From: Budorcas taxicolor
Taxonomy: Eukaryota; Chordata; Mammalia; Artiodactyla; Bovidae
Length of the DNA: 64,000 nucleotides
Direction: 5' to 3'
NCBI RefSeq assembly: GCF_023091745.1
Contig: NC_068910.1
Span: 184,009,170 to 184,073,169, forward strand
The position numbers were made by a program, and so were the translations under genes. Position 1 is the stretch's first letter, and each line of letters begins with the position of its first letter. Below are positions 30,851 to 42,926 of the stretch, one piece after another. The notes below the pieces were generated by a model. The model did not search any database. It was not told where the DNA came from and was given only the letters and a program-made list of their open reading frames with translations.

Positions 30851-33540
30851 CTCTTCATCTTGGTTATATTGCTGTGTTTGGGGTGGCCTTTCTGTATTCT
30901 GGCAGTTTGTGGAGTTCTTTATTGTGGAGTTTCCTCACTGTGGGTGGGGTTGTATGGGTTGCTTGTCAAGGTTTCCTGGTTAGGGAAGCTTGTGTTGGTG
31001 TTCTGGTGGGTGGTGCTGGATTTCTTCTCTCTGGAGTGCAATGAAGTATCCAGTAATGAGTTATGAGTTGTCAGTGGATTTGGAGTGACTTTGGGCAGCC
31101 TGTATATTGAAGCTCAGTGTTGTGTTCCTGTGTTGCTGGAGAATTTGTGTGGTATGTCTTGCTCTGGAACTTGTTGGCCCTTGGGTGGTGCTTGGTTTCA
31201 AGTGTAGGTATGTAGGCGTTTAATGAGCTCCTGTTGATTAATGTTCCCTGGAGTCAGGAGTTTTATGGTGTTCTCAGGATTTGGATTTAAGCCTCCTGCT
31301 TCTGGTTTTCAGTCTTATTTTTATAGTAGCCTCAAGACTTCTCCATCTATACAGCACCATTGATAAAACATCTAGGTTAAAGATGAAAAGTTTCTCCACA
31401 GTGAGGGACACCCAGAGAGGTTCACAGAGTTACATGGAGAAGAGAAGAGGGAGGAGGGAGATAGAGGTGACCCAGATGAGATGAGATGGAATCAAAAAAG
31501 AAGGGAACAAGCTAGCCAGTATTCTCTTCCTTATGTGTGCTCCACAGTCTGGACCACTCAGAGATGTTCATGGAGTTCCACAGAGAAGAGAAGAGAAGGA
31601 AGGAGACAGAGGTGGCCAGGAGGATCAAGGGGGGAATCAAAAGGAGAGAGACAGATCCAGCCAGTAATCAGTTGCCTAAGTGTTCTCCACCATCGGTAAC
31701 ACACAAAGAAATTCACAGATTTGGGTAGAGAAGGGGGAGGGAGGAGATAGAGGCAACCTGGTGGAGAAAAAGGAGAGTCCAAAGGGGGAGAGAGAGCAGT
31801 TATGCCAGTAATCTCACTCCCACGTAAAAATGGGTACTGAAGATTGGGTTCTTAAAGGTACAAAATTGATAACAAATACCAGAAAGCAAAGATTAAAAAT
31901 CTAGAGTAGAGGTTGGATTTTCAAAAATGCAATATTAAAGAAAAAAAAAGTCACAAAAATTATAAAATTTGTATATATGAAGTTTTCTTTAAAAAAATAG
32001 GGTCTCTCTCTTTTTTTTTGCAAAGAAATAGTAGGTTATAAAAATGAAAATTAAAGGAGTAATAGAGGACTTAAAATTTTTTAAAATTAAAAAAATAGAG
32101 AATGATAGTAAAAATATATCTAGGACTTTCTCTAGTGTTGTTGTGGGCAGTGTGGGGTCAGTTCGGTTTTGGATAGTTCTTTGATCCGGCTTATACTTCT
32201 CAAGCTCTATAGGCCCCTTCCTATGTATTTGGTACTAACTACAGGGTTTTAATCTATTGCACCTGTCACGTCCAAGGAGGTTCCCTCTGTTTTAGCTTCT
32301 TCAGTTTGCTGGTCTCTTCAGTGTCTAATTTCTGCCCTGACACAAGGGGGCGGTGGTAGACACCGTTTAGGCTCACTTGTTCAGTCGTGCTGTGGGGAGG
32401 GAGGGACGCTGCCAACAGATAACACTGGCGTGTGCTTGCAGGGACTCAGCCACACTGGGTTTGCCCCAACTCACGGCATGTGTGCTTTCCCTGTCTACAC
32501 TGCTTAGACTCTAGGTTGCTCTACTGGGAACTGTCTGAGGCCAGCCCTGGGTTGTATGCACTTCCCAGGTCTAAGCCACTCAGATTCAGGTACACAGGTA
32601 GTCCTCAGTGGTGCAGACTCGAATGGGCCTGCGTTTTGTGCCCTTCCCAGGTCCAAGCAGCTTGGGTAAACAGGTGTTTGGTGAGCGCAACTTATCGCCT
32701 CCACCGTCCCTGCCACTCGGTTTTCTGGGTGTACAACCAGCGCACCTTCTGAGGTAGATGTTGACTATCCAGAATCCCAGCAAGTCTTAGTTAGCAATGA
32801 AGCCTGCTTGCAGTTTGGTAGCTAATGTCTCTCTGGGACCACGATTGCCCCCTTCGGCTCTGGCTGCCTGTCACCAGAGGGGGATGGTCTGCAGCCAGCT
32901 AGCTCTGCCCATCCCATTGTTCTGTGAGCGGGCCTGATGGTGTCTTAGGTTAGGGCTTTTCACGTGGTAGCTATCCCACTTGGGTTAGCTAGCCCAAGCT
33001 AGCAACTTGGGTTTGCTAGCCCAAGTTAGTTCCCTCAGATTGCCCTCGGGGCATTCAGGCCTGGTCCTTACTCTAAGCAATGCAGCCTGCTCCTCCCTGC
33101 CCAGCACCCCCTTGCTAGTGGCAGATGCAGGCATCTGCACTGCTTCTCTACTGGGGGAGTTACCGTTGGGCATATAACCTGTGGGTTTTAATTATTTATT
33201 TATTTTTCCTCCTGGTTATGTTGCCCTCTGTGGTTCCAAGGCTTGCCACAGACTCGGCAGTGAGAGTCTGGTGTTTGGAAACTTCTCTCTTTTTTTAAGA
33301 CTCCCTTCTCTGGACAGAGCTCAGTCCCTACCACTTTTGTCTCTCTTTTTGTCTTTTATATATTTTCCTACCTCCTTTTGAAGACAATGGGCTGCTTTTC
33401 TGGGTGCCTGATGTCCTCTGCCGGCATTGAGAAGTTGTTTTGTGGAATTCACTCAGCGTTCAAATGTTCTTTTGATGAATTTGTGGGGGAGAAAGTGGTC
33501 TCCCCATCCTGTTCCTCCGCCATCTTAGGACCGCTTCCTC
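30851..33540 (-). promoter_or_regulatory. L1 5' UTR (internal promoter region)
   Basis: About 2.7 kb of GC-richer sequence lies upstream of ORF1 on the - strand, ending at 33540 with the typical L1 start (- strand aagcggtcctaagatggcgg). It includes three purine-rich imperfect repeats at about 31400-31820 and A/T-rich stretches at 31860-32130. L1 5' UTRs act as internal promoters. Whether this one is active is unknown. Confidence 0.8.
31395..31825 (-). repeat. Three ~140-bp imperfect tandem modules in the L1 5' UTR
   Basis: On the + strand each module has a purine-rich core: gagaagagggaggagggaga near 31440, agagaagagaaggaaggaga near 31585 and agaagggggagggaggagat near 31727. Each is followed by a ccagt(a/...)atc block (31517, 31659, 31805). 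The arrangement resembles the repeated monomers of some mammalian L1 promoters. Confidence 0.6.
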
Positions 33541-33552
33541 CTCTGTTCTTTT
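33540..33552 (+). repeat. Right copy of L1 target-site duplication
   Basis: cctctgttctttt, identical to 18407-18419, lies directly after the L1 5' end. It then continues into unique DNA (gtttcaaaggatgtgaac). Confidence 0.75.
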
Positions 33553-34589
33553 GTTTCAAAGGATGTGAACATTAGGTGACTTATTATACTAAATTGAACT
33601 GGGAAATTTTTTTTCTCCCACAAGTGAATAAATACCTACCATTTGCCAACCAATTCTTTATGATTAGGAATAAAATAGGCCCTGTCTGAGAAGATACACT
33701 GCAATATCATCTGATATAGTCATTTTATTTTTCTTTATACTTTTATTGTGTTTTATACACAGATAATATATGTATCTCTTGATTTGCTTTGTTAGAGACT
33801 GTAAATGAAACTTCAGAAAACCATCTTGAAAATCACAGAGTGAAACAAGAGTTGGAAACATTTTTTTCCTCCTTATCATCATTGTTGCTTTCAGTTGAAT
33901 AAATGTACATTTCTTGCTGACTGCAGAAAAAGCCATTAAAAAGCTGTTCCCAGCTAAAAGGTTTCAACACATAGGGAATTATATCACTTGTTTTATTCCA
34001 CCCCCACCCCTTAGCAGAGACAGACGTGCTTATAAGAGCCAAATCAAAGAACATTTGTTTGAATGATCTGTAATCAGCACTGCTGTTGTCCATGGAAGCT
34101 GTGAACAGTTCTACCCCCCTTAAATCCGTGTACCTGGAAAACTGCATGTATTGCTTTCAGTTTAAGCAAAAGTACTGTAATGCTAATATTAAAATAAAAT
34201 AATGGATAACTATCATATTAATAAGTCTTTTATCTGTGAATGCAATATGGTGATTTAAAATGCAATATAAATAACAAATATCAAATGCAAATGGTAAGAA
34301 TTAAACAAACAACAGAAAAATCTATTATCAGTGCTGAGCTGAAACAGCCTCAACTAGTGAGATGGCAGAGTGCTAGAAATCAGTCGAATTATTCCACAAT
34401 GGTTTCCTCTGAACTGCACAATTTCCTGATAGAGAAATTCAGGTCGATATCTCTATCATCTCATTTGTGACACATTGCTTGAATTTTAACTTTAACATAA
34501 GGGAAAGAATTTTACAAACTGGTATATTTCTAAATGTGATTAATTTACTCAGTATAAGAAAATATTTAACTTTAGGTTGTTAGTTCTGT
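33553..34589. other. Intergenic sequence, no recognised repeat
   Basis: About 1 kb without recognised repeats or convincing coding frames. The block around 34010-34190 (ctgtaatcagcactgctgtt) has the non-repetitive, mid-GC look of possible conserved noncoding DNA, but this cannot be tested here. Confidence 0.4.
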
Positions 34590-34760
34590 TTTTAAAACTT
34601 TTTATTTTATATTAAGGTATAGCTAGTTAACAATGTTATAATGGTTTCAGGTGTACTGCAAAGGGACTCAGCTACATATACATATACATGTATCCATTCT
34701 TCCCCCAAATCCCCTCCCATCCAGGATACCACATAGCATGTCAGGTCATTTTTACACTGT
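34590..34760 (-). repeat. L1 3'-UTR fragment (older family)
   Basis: The + strand text (caatgttataatggtttcag, then gctacatatacatatacatg) is the reverse complement of the older mammalian L1 3' region also seen at 48880-49220. Truncated and inactive. Confidence 0.65.
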
Positions 34761-35303
34761 TCCAGACATGATGCAGAAATACGTGATTCAAGAAGAACAA
34801 TCATATCTGCATGTTCTTTTAGAGTTTACAAAAAAACTTTCACCTAAATTCTCATTACATCTTCACAATAATCTTATGAGATAGTTAGTAAGGTGGTCAG
34901 ACTCATTACTTTTCAGGGGATAATATATAATTATAATGATAAATGTATAGTATCATATATATTTTTTCCCTGCCAACTTGACCCCATTGAGTCATTTTTT
35001 CCCTAAAAGATAGAGACTTTCTTGGAAGTGAACAGTCATCCTCCTGGAACAGTTTCCCCATTAGATTACTTCCCAGTGTGCAGTAACATTGATGTACACA
35101 TTGCTCTTAAAATACAGTATAAGGAATAAAACCTATAAGCCAGGTCTCCAGAAAGAGTTGAATAGCACAAGAACAAGACATACCCCAGTTGCATGAACTT
35201 GGCAAGAAATGGGGTATGTTTCCATGTAAGGAATTTTCTAAATTAACAATAGTTCTTAGAGATTATGGTTCCATTGAATTTAAAAATGGTAAGGAGAGAA
35301 AAG
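34761..35303. other. No feature recognised
   Basis: AT-rich intergenic DNA with no interpretable frame or repeat. Confidence 0.5.
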
Positions 35304-35500
35304 AACTTCTCTGGTGGTCATCAGTAAAGAATCTGCCCGCTGATGTAGGAGATGTGGGTTCAGTCCCTGGGTAGGGAAGGTTCCCTGGAGGAGGACATAG
35401 CAGTCCACTCCACTATTCATGCCTGGAGAATCCCATGGACAGAGGAGCCTGGTGGGCTATAGCCCATGGGGTCACAAAGAGTCAGACATGAAGCTACTTA
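35304..35500 (+). mobile_element. Bov-tA SINE
   Basis: Sense SINE from cttctctggtggtcatcagt to gtcagacatgaagctactta, containing ggagaatcccatggacagag. Imperfect flanking duplications (gagaaaagaact/aagagaact). Confidence 0.88.
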
Positions 35501-35792
35501 GCATGTAAGAAAAAGAGAACTCAATATCCTCAGTCCTTCAAAAATGTATTTAGTGTTATTTGATGTGTTTTTAAAATTAAATTTTACAGTAAGAAAAGCA
35601 GCAGTAGTTTAAATGAGACTAACTACATTGCTCTGACTGAAGTCTTCTTTTGTGTGTGTCTGTGAAATTAGAATACTGACCACAATATTTCCCACTCCAT
35701 AAAAATAAAATCAAAAGAAAGGTAATTGATTGGATTATATAAAAGATGAGTGTGGGTGGAAATGAATGGCTTGGAATTCAGTTTGGTTTATG

Positions 35793-36021
35793 TCATGCAA
35801 AGAGTTGACTCACTGGAAAAGACTTTGATGCTGGGAGAGATTAGGGGCAGGAGGAGAAGGGGACGACAGAGGATGAGATGGCTGGATGGCATCACTGACT
35901 GGATGGACGTGAGTCTGAGTGAACTCCAAGAGTTGGTGATGGACAGGGAGGCCTGGAGTGCTGTGATTCATGGGGTCGCAAAGAGTCGGACACGACTGAG
36001 CGACTGAACTGAACTGAACTG
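35793..36021 (+). mobile_element. BovB LINE 3' fragment
   Basis: The last ~230 bp of BovB, sense, with the cgactgaactgaactgaact tail. The open frame 35750-36007 is the end of the BovB protein fused by chance to upstream sequence. Confidence 0.9.
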
Positions 36022-36939
36022 ATATAAGTAAAATTGTTTTTCTTAAGTCACAAGAGTCAACAAAATTTGGTTTGCTTTACCTCCAGTTCCATTTAGAAAT
36101 AGGAACTGTAAAAATAAGTATTTATAAAATCACACACAGACATATGTGTAAATTAATTACAAAAGGGAGCAAAGTTTTATGAATCTTAAAAGTGGGAATT
36201 AAAAGTTTCAGCTTACTCTAGCTTTATTCAAAACTTCTTTTATGGCATTATAAAGAAAATTTCAGGCATAAACAACTTACAATTAATTACATTTATAAAA
36301 ATATAAATAGTATTGCTTTTCTTATTTTTAAAAAATTACAATATTTTGTGACTATTTCAGGGATTATATCAGTGGCTATTTCAGGATAATAAATATAAGA
36401 AAGGAAGTATGTAGAAATACCATAGAGAAGAGAGGAAATTACTAATAACCCCACAGTATAAGAATAACTCCGGTAAGATTTTGTTATAATTCTTCCAAAA
36501 CTTCTATGTTTTGCAATAGTCCCATTGATCATAAGCTTGGACATTCACAATATAGGTCAGGGCAATAAGAGATAGAAACTTAAAGAAGCAGAAGGGAGTC
36601 CATAAGAAGTAGCAGCATTTAAAGCTAAGACATGTTTCATGTTATAAATCAAGCCAGAGTTTAAAAGTAGTAGAAGGCATAGTACCATCTGCTTTTAGAC
36701 CAGATGTACCCAGGTGAAAAACTAGAAGGTTTATCTTGTGACTATGACATGTCTGAGAGCATGTAAAGATTAAGATAAAGAAAAGCACAAAATTGCATTA
36801 CATTTTAAAGGGAGTTATGCTATTATATTACAGTATTCAGTATTCTTAATTTGTAAACCACAGGCCTAATGAATGGCTACCTGGTTTTATTTTTCAACTA
36901 AGTGTAGAGTTTATCAATTTAAGTAAATGAAAGCATATC
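36022..36939. other. No feature recognised
   Basis: About 900 bp of AT-rich intergenic DNA. No repeat or coding frame recognised. Confidence 0.5.
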
Positions 36940-37105
36940 TCTTTTTTCAAAAGTCTTTATTTAATTTGTTACAATATCTATTCAGTCTTATGTTTTGAAT
37001 TTTTGGCCATACAGCATGTAGAAACTTAGCTCCCTGACCAGGGATTGAACTCGCACCCCCTGCATTGGAAGATGAAGTTGTAACCACTGGACTGCCAGGA
37101 AGTCG
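36940..37105 (-). mobile_element. CHR SINE (tRNA-Glu derived)
   Basis: Antisense copy: + strand ggccatacagcatgtagaaa, ctccctgaccagggattgaa, then accactggactgccaggaag. This is the cetartiodactyl CHR SINE type. Diverged. Confidence 0.8.
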
Positions 37106-37486
37106 CAGAAAGCACACAAAGACTGAAAATAGACTCCAACTTTATGACAAGCTCCTAAGCAAATATATAATTAGATGGCTTTATTCTCAGAGGTTTAATT
37201 TTGATATGGCAGTCAGCCAGTCCATTCTTATAGATATCAGGGTCTCTCAGGATCAGAGCACTATGCAAGAATCATCTCATTTGCTAGCTCTAAATCCTCA
37301 GAGCCACAGGAAAGAATCTCCCCTGCTTGTTAGGGCCCCAGCTGCCTTTACTCACCCAACTTCAGTCGTACTAGCAAGTGAACCAGCTCGTTTCATTGAA
37401 TGGGGGTTGACCAGCTATACATTTCACCTTCAACAAAGTGTAGCATTTTGTGTGTCTTAGAGGATAAATCATTCCTAGATGAGAAA
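37106..37486. other. No feature recognised
   Basis: A 131-codon open frame (37065-37460) overlaps this region and the SINE, but it has no recognisable domain and starts inside the SINE. I treat it as chance. Confidence 0.5.
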
Positions 37487-39032
37487 TCACTCACCTAGAG
37501 CCAGACATCATGGAATGGAAAGTCAAGTGGACCTTAGGAAGCATCACTATGAACAAAGTTAGTGGAGGTGATGGAATCCCAGCTGAGCTATTTCAAATAC
37601 TGAAAGATGGTGCTGTGAGAGTACTACACTCAATATGCCAGCAAATCTGGAAAACTCAGCAGTGGCCACAGGACTGGAAAAAGTCACTTTTCATTCCAAT
37701 CCCTAAGAAAGGCAATGTCAAAGAATGCTCAAACTACCACACAATTGCACTCATCTCACACTCTTAGTAAAGTAATGCTCAGAATTCTCCAAGCCAGGCT
37801 TCAACAGTTCATGAACCATGAAGTTCCAGATGTTCAAGGGGATTTAGAAAAGGCAGAGGAACCAGAGATCAAATTGTCAACATCCATTGGATCACTGAAA
37901 AAGCAACAGAGTACCAGAAAAATACTACTTTTGCTTTATTGACTATGCTAAAGCCTTTGACTGTGTAGATCACAACTAACTGTGGAAAATTCTGAAAAAG
38001 ATGGGAATACCAGACCACCTGACCTGTCTCCTGAGAAAACTGTATGCAGGTCAAGAAGCAACAGTTAGAACTGGACATGGAACAACAGACTGGTTCCAAA
38101 AAGGAAAAGGAGTACGTCAAGGCTGTATATTGTCACCCTGCTTATTTAAGTTATATGCAGGGTACATCATGCGAAATGCCAGGCTGGATGAAGCACAAGC
38201 TTGAATCAAGATTGCTGGGAGAAATATCAATAACCTCAGATATACAGATGATACCCTTATGGCAGAAAATGAAGAATTAAAGAGCCTTTTGATAAAAGCA
38301 AAAGAGAACAGTGAAAAAGTTGGCTTAAAACTCAACATTCAGAAAGCTAAGATGATGGCATCTGGTCCCAGCATTTCATGGCAAATAGATGGGGAAACAG
38401 TGGAAACAGTGTCAGACTTTATTTTGGGGGGCTCCAAAATCACTGCAGATGGTGACTGCAGCCATGAAATTAAAGGACACTTGCTCCTTGGAGGAAAAGT
38501 TATGACCAATCTAGATAGCATATTAAAAAAAACAGAGACTTTACCTTACCAACAAAGGTCTGTCTAGTCAAAGCTATGGTTTTTCCAGTAGTCATGTATG
38601 GATGTGAAAGTTGGACTATAAAGAAAGCTGAGCACCAAAGTATTGATGCTTTTGAACTACAGTGCTGGAGAAGACTCTTGAGAGTCACTTGGACTGCAGA
38701 GATCCAACCAGTCAATCCTAAAGGAAATCAGTCCTGAATATTCATTGGACGGCCTGAGGCTGAAGCTGAAACTCCAATACTTTGGCCACCTGATGCAAAG
38801 AACCGAGTCATGGAAAAGAGAGTGATGCTGGGAAAGATTGAAGGCAGGAGGAGAAGGGAAGACAGAGGATGAGATGGAGAAGGGATGACAGAGGATGAGA
38901 TGGTTGGATGGCATCACCAATGCGATGGACGTGAGTTTTAGTAGGCTCCACGAGTTGGTGATGGACAGCAAAACCTGGCCAGCTGCAGTCCATGGGGTCT
39001 GAAAGAGTCAGACACGACTGAGTGACTGAACT
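37487..39032 (+). mobile_element. BovB LINE, 1.5-kb 5'-truncated copy
   Basis: Starts in the linker before RT (atcactcacctagagccaga) and runs to the 3' tail near 39032. RT pieces are in several frames, e.g. 37510-37767 (KVSGGDGIPAELFQILKDG) and 38001-38204. The catalytic box region near 38233-38250 reads RYTDD, with Ala replaced by Thr. Approximate flanking repeats gatgagaaa/gaggagaaa suggest a target duplication. Confidence 0.88.
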
Positions 39033-39047
39033 GAGGAGAAACGGCTC

Positions 39048-39625
39048 TAAAATCACTGCAGACGGTAACTACAATCATGAAATTAAAAGACAAGACACTT
39101 GCTCTTTGGAAGGAAAGCTATGGCAAACATAGACAGCATTTTAAAAAGCAGAGATGTCACTTTGCCAATAAAGGTCCATACAGTCAAAGCTATGGTTTTT
39201 CCAGTAGTCATGTGAGGATGTAAGAGCTGGACCATAAAGAATGCTGAGTGAAAAAGATTTGATGCTTTTGAATTGTGGTGCTAGAGAAGACTTTTAAGAG
39301 TCCCTTGGACAGCAAGGAGAACAAGCCAGTCAATCCTAAAGGAAATAAATCCTGAATATTCACTGGAAGGGCTAATGCTGAAGCTCCAACACTTTAGCCA
39401 TCTGATGTGAAGAGTGACTTGTTGATAAAAACTCTGATGCTTGGAAAGATTGAGAGCAGGAGAAGAATGAACAGCAGAGAATGAGATGCTTAGATAGCTT
39501 CACCAGCTTAATGGACACGAATTTGAGCAAACTCTGAGAGACAATGAAGGACAGGGAACCCTGGTGTCCTGCAGTCCATAGGGTTACAAAGAGCTGGGTA
39601 TGATTTAGCAGTTGAACAACAACAA
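39048..39625 (+). mobile_element. Second BovB 3' fragment, older
   Basis: A more diverged BovB 3' end follows the first within 20 bp, from ggctctaaaatcactgcaga (about 39042) to agttgaacaacaacaagag. Its divergence indicates an independent earlier insertion. Confidence 0.82.
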
Positions 39626-39700
39626 GAGAAGGAAATACAGCATAGTGTGGTCACATGATGTTTATCATCTTTCATGGCACAATTGGGAAGATAAATAACT

Positions 39701-39743
39701 GTATGAGGTCAAATATTGATGAGGTATGAGGTCAAATATTGAT
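39701..39743 (+). repeat. Tandem duplication of a 23-bp unit
   Basis: gtatgaggtcaaatattgat occurs at 39701-39720 and again at 39724-39743, separated by gag. A simple local duplication. Confidence 0.9.
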
Positions 39744-40199
39744 CCTACAGAATTATAGGATGGATAGACTACCAGAAAAGAAAGAGCCGTAGGATATAGC
39801 AGAATGTGGTGGCTAGTTTTATAATCAGAGGCAATTTACAATGTAGGAAGTCACTGGTGAATGCATATTTCAGGGCCTCACAAAAATCCTTTTGGACTTA
39901 GTTTATATGCTGGGACTATGGGAGAATATATCCTGAGTTTTTCCCTAGCAATCCCTTGACTCAAATACATAGTAGAATTAAACATTATAAGTGCAAATGA
40001 TTCTATTAGAAGAGAAAATCTCCATTCTATTACCAAGAAAGCATCTTTTGCCACTGACACTTTTCAAAACTGTTATTCTGAGAGGAGAATGAACTCAGTC
40101 CTAAATTCTACAGGTTACAATTTAGCTGCTCTCTTTTACACATTAAAAATGCTCTTATCCCTATTTGTGAAAATTGAGTTATTCAGAGAAAATGTCTCT
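39744..40199. other. No feature recognised
   Basis: Intergenic sequence without recognised features. Confidence 0.5.
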
Positions 40200-40744
40200 G
40201 CTCATTGGGTAAAATTTACCCCTCCTTTTTGAAATTAATCCTTCCCTGCATCTTTATTCCACTACTGCCTATAATTAAAGGCTTTGTTCCATTAATTATG
40301 CTCTTCCTATTGTATCTATAACATTTTCCTCTTCACAAATTGCATTGGTTCTATCTATAAACATGTCTGGTTTCCCTGGCCCTAACAAGCCTTTTCCCAC
40401 AATCCGCTTGAGGTAGTATCTTATGTCTCATCATTTTTTTTTCATCACCACGCTTCTACATAGAATGCTGACCATCATAGCTTGTTCTTTCTTGTGGCTA
40501 ATAAATTTCTTCTCGCTTTAAGACCTGTCACTCCTTAGATTTGCTCCTCTAAAGGTCACTGATGCTTGTTAAGCACCAGAACCAAGTATGTTCTTGGTGA
40601 ATTATTTGTGGCCTTCAATCCTTTTCATTAAAACCTGCTTCTAATCTCCCTTGGCTTTCATTACCCCACAATCTTGAGTTCTTTGCCTGCTTCTCTGGTG
40701 GGTTCATTCCCTGTCAATTGTGTACTTGAAATCTGTAAGAAATC

Positions 40745-40925
40745 CCTGCATTAGGACTTTGCTGGTCATTCAGTGGTTCTGTCTCTGTGCTTCCAAAGCA
40801 GGGGACCCAGGTTCTGTCCCTGGTCGGGGAACTAGATCCTACATACCACAACTAAGAGTTCAAATGCCATACCTGAAAGACCCTGCATACCACAAAGACT
40901 GGCACAGCCTAAATAAATAAATGGT
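40745..40925 (+). mobile_element. CHR SINE
   Basis: Sense copy: actttgctggtcattcagtg, ggtcggggaactagatccta, then an A-rich tail aaataaataaatgg. It sits inside L2. Confidence 0.82.
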
Positions 40926-41049
40926 TTTTTAAAAATCACTAACGAAATGCTTTTTTATCTTCTTGCTCTCTTTCTTTCTGTGGTAGGTTTAGCCAAACAA
41001 TTTTCATTTTCAGTTTTATAGAGACACGGCTGAAATAAATATCTTCTAT

Positions 41050-41086
41050 TCTGAACTAGATACACACACACACACAATTCCAGCTC
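41050..41086 (+). repeat. Short (CA)n stretch
   Basis: atacacacacacacacacaa around 41060-41078, a minor microsatellite. Confidence 0.7.
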
Positions 41087-41225
41087 TTCAGGCTACATAT
41101 GAAATATGTTAATTTTTCAATTTCCAAGTTCAGATTAGTCTTTTTCTAGATTTCTAACCCATTTGTGTTAATGGCTCTTCTATCTTCTCAGTAGCTGAAG
41201 CTAAAAAATTATTCCCTACTATTGG

Positions 41226-41385
41226 GACTTCCCTGGTGGTCCAGTGGCTAAGATTCCAGGCTCCCAATGCACGGGGCCTGGGTTTTATCTCTGGTCAAGT
41301 AACTATTAATAGATCCCACATGCAGTAGGGTCTGCATGCTGCAGCTAAGACCCAGAGCAGCCAAATAAGTAAATAAAAGAAATCA
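41226..41385 (+). mobile_element. CHR SINE
   Basis: Sense copy: gacttccctggtggtccagt, gtctgcatgctgcagctaag, with the tail aaataagtaaataaaagaaa. It sits inside L2. Confidence 0.85.
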
Positions 41386-41532
41386 CTCCCTATTATATAG
41401 GCCCATAATACCTATCTCTCCTATCCCTCTTTTCCACTTGTCATTACTTTCCTGGTTAGATGCTCATTTCCCCAAACTGGTCTAAATATTTTGTCAACCA
41501 CTTGATGAGTCTTTAGGCCACTTTTTTGACCT

Positions 41533-41745
41533 TCCCAGGGCTCCTGTGGTAGCTCAGATGGTAAAGAGCTTGCCTGAAATGTGGGAGACCCATGTTCGAT
41601 TCCTGGGTTGGGAAGATCCCCTGGAGAAGGAAATGGCAACCCACTCCAGTATTCTTGCTTGGAGAATCCCATGGACAGAGGAGCCTGGTGGTCTATGGTC
41701 CATGGGGTTGCAAAGAGTTGAACACGACTGAGTGACTAACACTTG
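41533..41745 (+). mobile_element. Bov-tA SINE
   Basis: Sense copy from ctcctgtggtagctcagatg through gttcgattcctgggttggga to aacacgactgagtgactaac. It sits inside L2. Confidence 0.9.
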
Positions 41746-42045
41746 ACTTCCCCCATTTCATCCCAAATGCCACCAGCAGATTAAGTTATCTTAAATGTGA
41801 CTGCAGTCTCTTTATTTTCCTACTGAAAAATTTTCACTGGCCTTCACTGCCTATTGAATTCTTTAAAATCCTCTCATTTCATTCTCTAACATCCCATACA
41901 ACTCATTCATGAGACTCCTATGACAGATATCATTTAATATCATCTGATATAGCTATTCATGTCGGTCTCTTTTATTTTCCTGATAGAATGGAAGCTCTTT
42001 AAGAATAAGAATCAAAAATTTTAAGCTGTTTGATCCTCTGACCAT

Positions 42046-42926
42046 CAGTTCAGTTCAGTTCAGTCACTCAGTCATGTCCGACTCTTTGCGACCCCATGAA
42101 TCGCAGCACGCCAGGCCTCCCTGTCCGTCACCAACTCCCGGAGTTCACTCAGACTCGCGTTCATCGAGTCCGTGATGCCATCCAGCCATCTCATCCTCTG
42201 TCGTCCCCTTCTCCTCCTGCCCACAATCCCTGCCAGCATCAGAGTCTTTTCCAATGAGTCAACTCTTTGCATGAGGTGGCCAAAGTACTGGAGCTTCAGC
42301 TTTAGCATCATTCCTTCCAAAGAAATCCCAGGGTTGATCTCCTTCAGAATGGACTGGTTGGATCTCCTTGCAGTCCAAGGGACTCTCAAGAGTCTTCTCC
42401 AACACCACAGTTCAAAAGCATCAATTCTTTGGCGCTCAGCCTTCTTCACAGTCCAACTCTCTCACATCCATACATGACCACAGGAAAAACCATAGCCTTG
42501 ACTAGGCGGACCTTAGTCAGCAAAGTAATGTCTCTGCTTTTGAATATACTATCTAGGTTGGTCATAACTTTTCTTCCAAGAAGTAAGCACCTTTTAATTT
42601 CATGGCTGCAGTCACCATCTGCAGTGATTTTGGAGCCCCTAAAAATAAAGTCAGTCACTGTTTCTACTGTTTCCCCATCTATTTCCCATGAAGTGATGGG
42701 ACCAGAGGCCATGATCTTCGTTTTCTGAATGTTGAGCTTTAAGCCAACTTTTTCGCTCTCCTCTTTCGCTTTCATCAAGAGGCTTTTTAGCTCCTCTTCA
42801 CTTTCTGCCATAAGGGTGGTGTCATCTGCATATCTAAGGTTATTGATATTTCTCCCGGCAATCTTGATTCCAGCTTGTGTTTCTTCCAGTCCAGCGTTTC
42901 TCATGATGTACTCTGCGTATAAGTTA
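42046..42926 (-). mobile_element. BovB LINE, 880-bp 3' part
   Basis: Antisense copy beginning cagttcagttcagttcagtc and ending in the RT domain near 42926. The reverse-strand frame 42446-42949 includes NNLRYADDTTLMAES (intact YADD). A frameshift follows near 42460, after which 42449-42072 continues to the BovB C-terminus. It lacks the N-terminal two thirds. Confidence 0.92.

Larger units (their letters stand above)
19254..33540 (-). mobile_element. Near-full-length ruminant LINE-1, split by four insertions
   Basis: L1 pieces on the - strand are 19254-19944, 21442-22522, 23067-24350, 25161-25466 and 29130-33540, together about 7.7 kb. They include the 3' UTR, ORF2, ORF1 and a long 5' UTR whose start (+ strand ccgccatcttaggaccgctt) sits at the right end. 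Removing the four insertions restores a colinear element. Both ORFs carry stops and the RT catalytic box is mutated, so it is inactive. The 13-bp duplication (18407/33540) makes this one integration event. Confidence 0.88.
40200..42035 (+). repeat. LINE-2 (L2) remnant, interrupted by SINEs
   Basis: Pyrimidine-rich text in L2 order: taaaggtcactgatgcttgt near 40551, then gtggccttcaatccttttca, later ttttcactggccttcactgc near 41832 and gatagaatggaagctcttta near 41982. It is split by two CHR SINEs and a Bov-tA and cut off by BovB at 42046. Ancient and inactive. The order of pieces supports one original copy. Confidence 0.6.

Noticed and set aside
37065..37460. 131-codon open frame
   Set aside because: It starts inside a CHR SINE and has no recognisable domain. 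Likely a chance frame.
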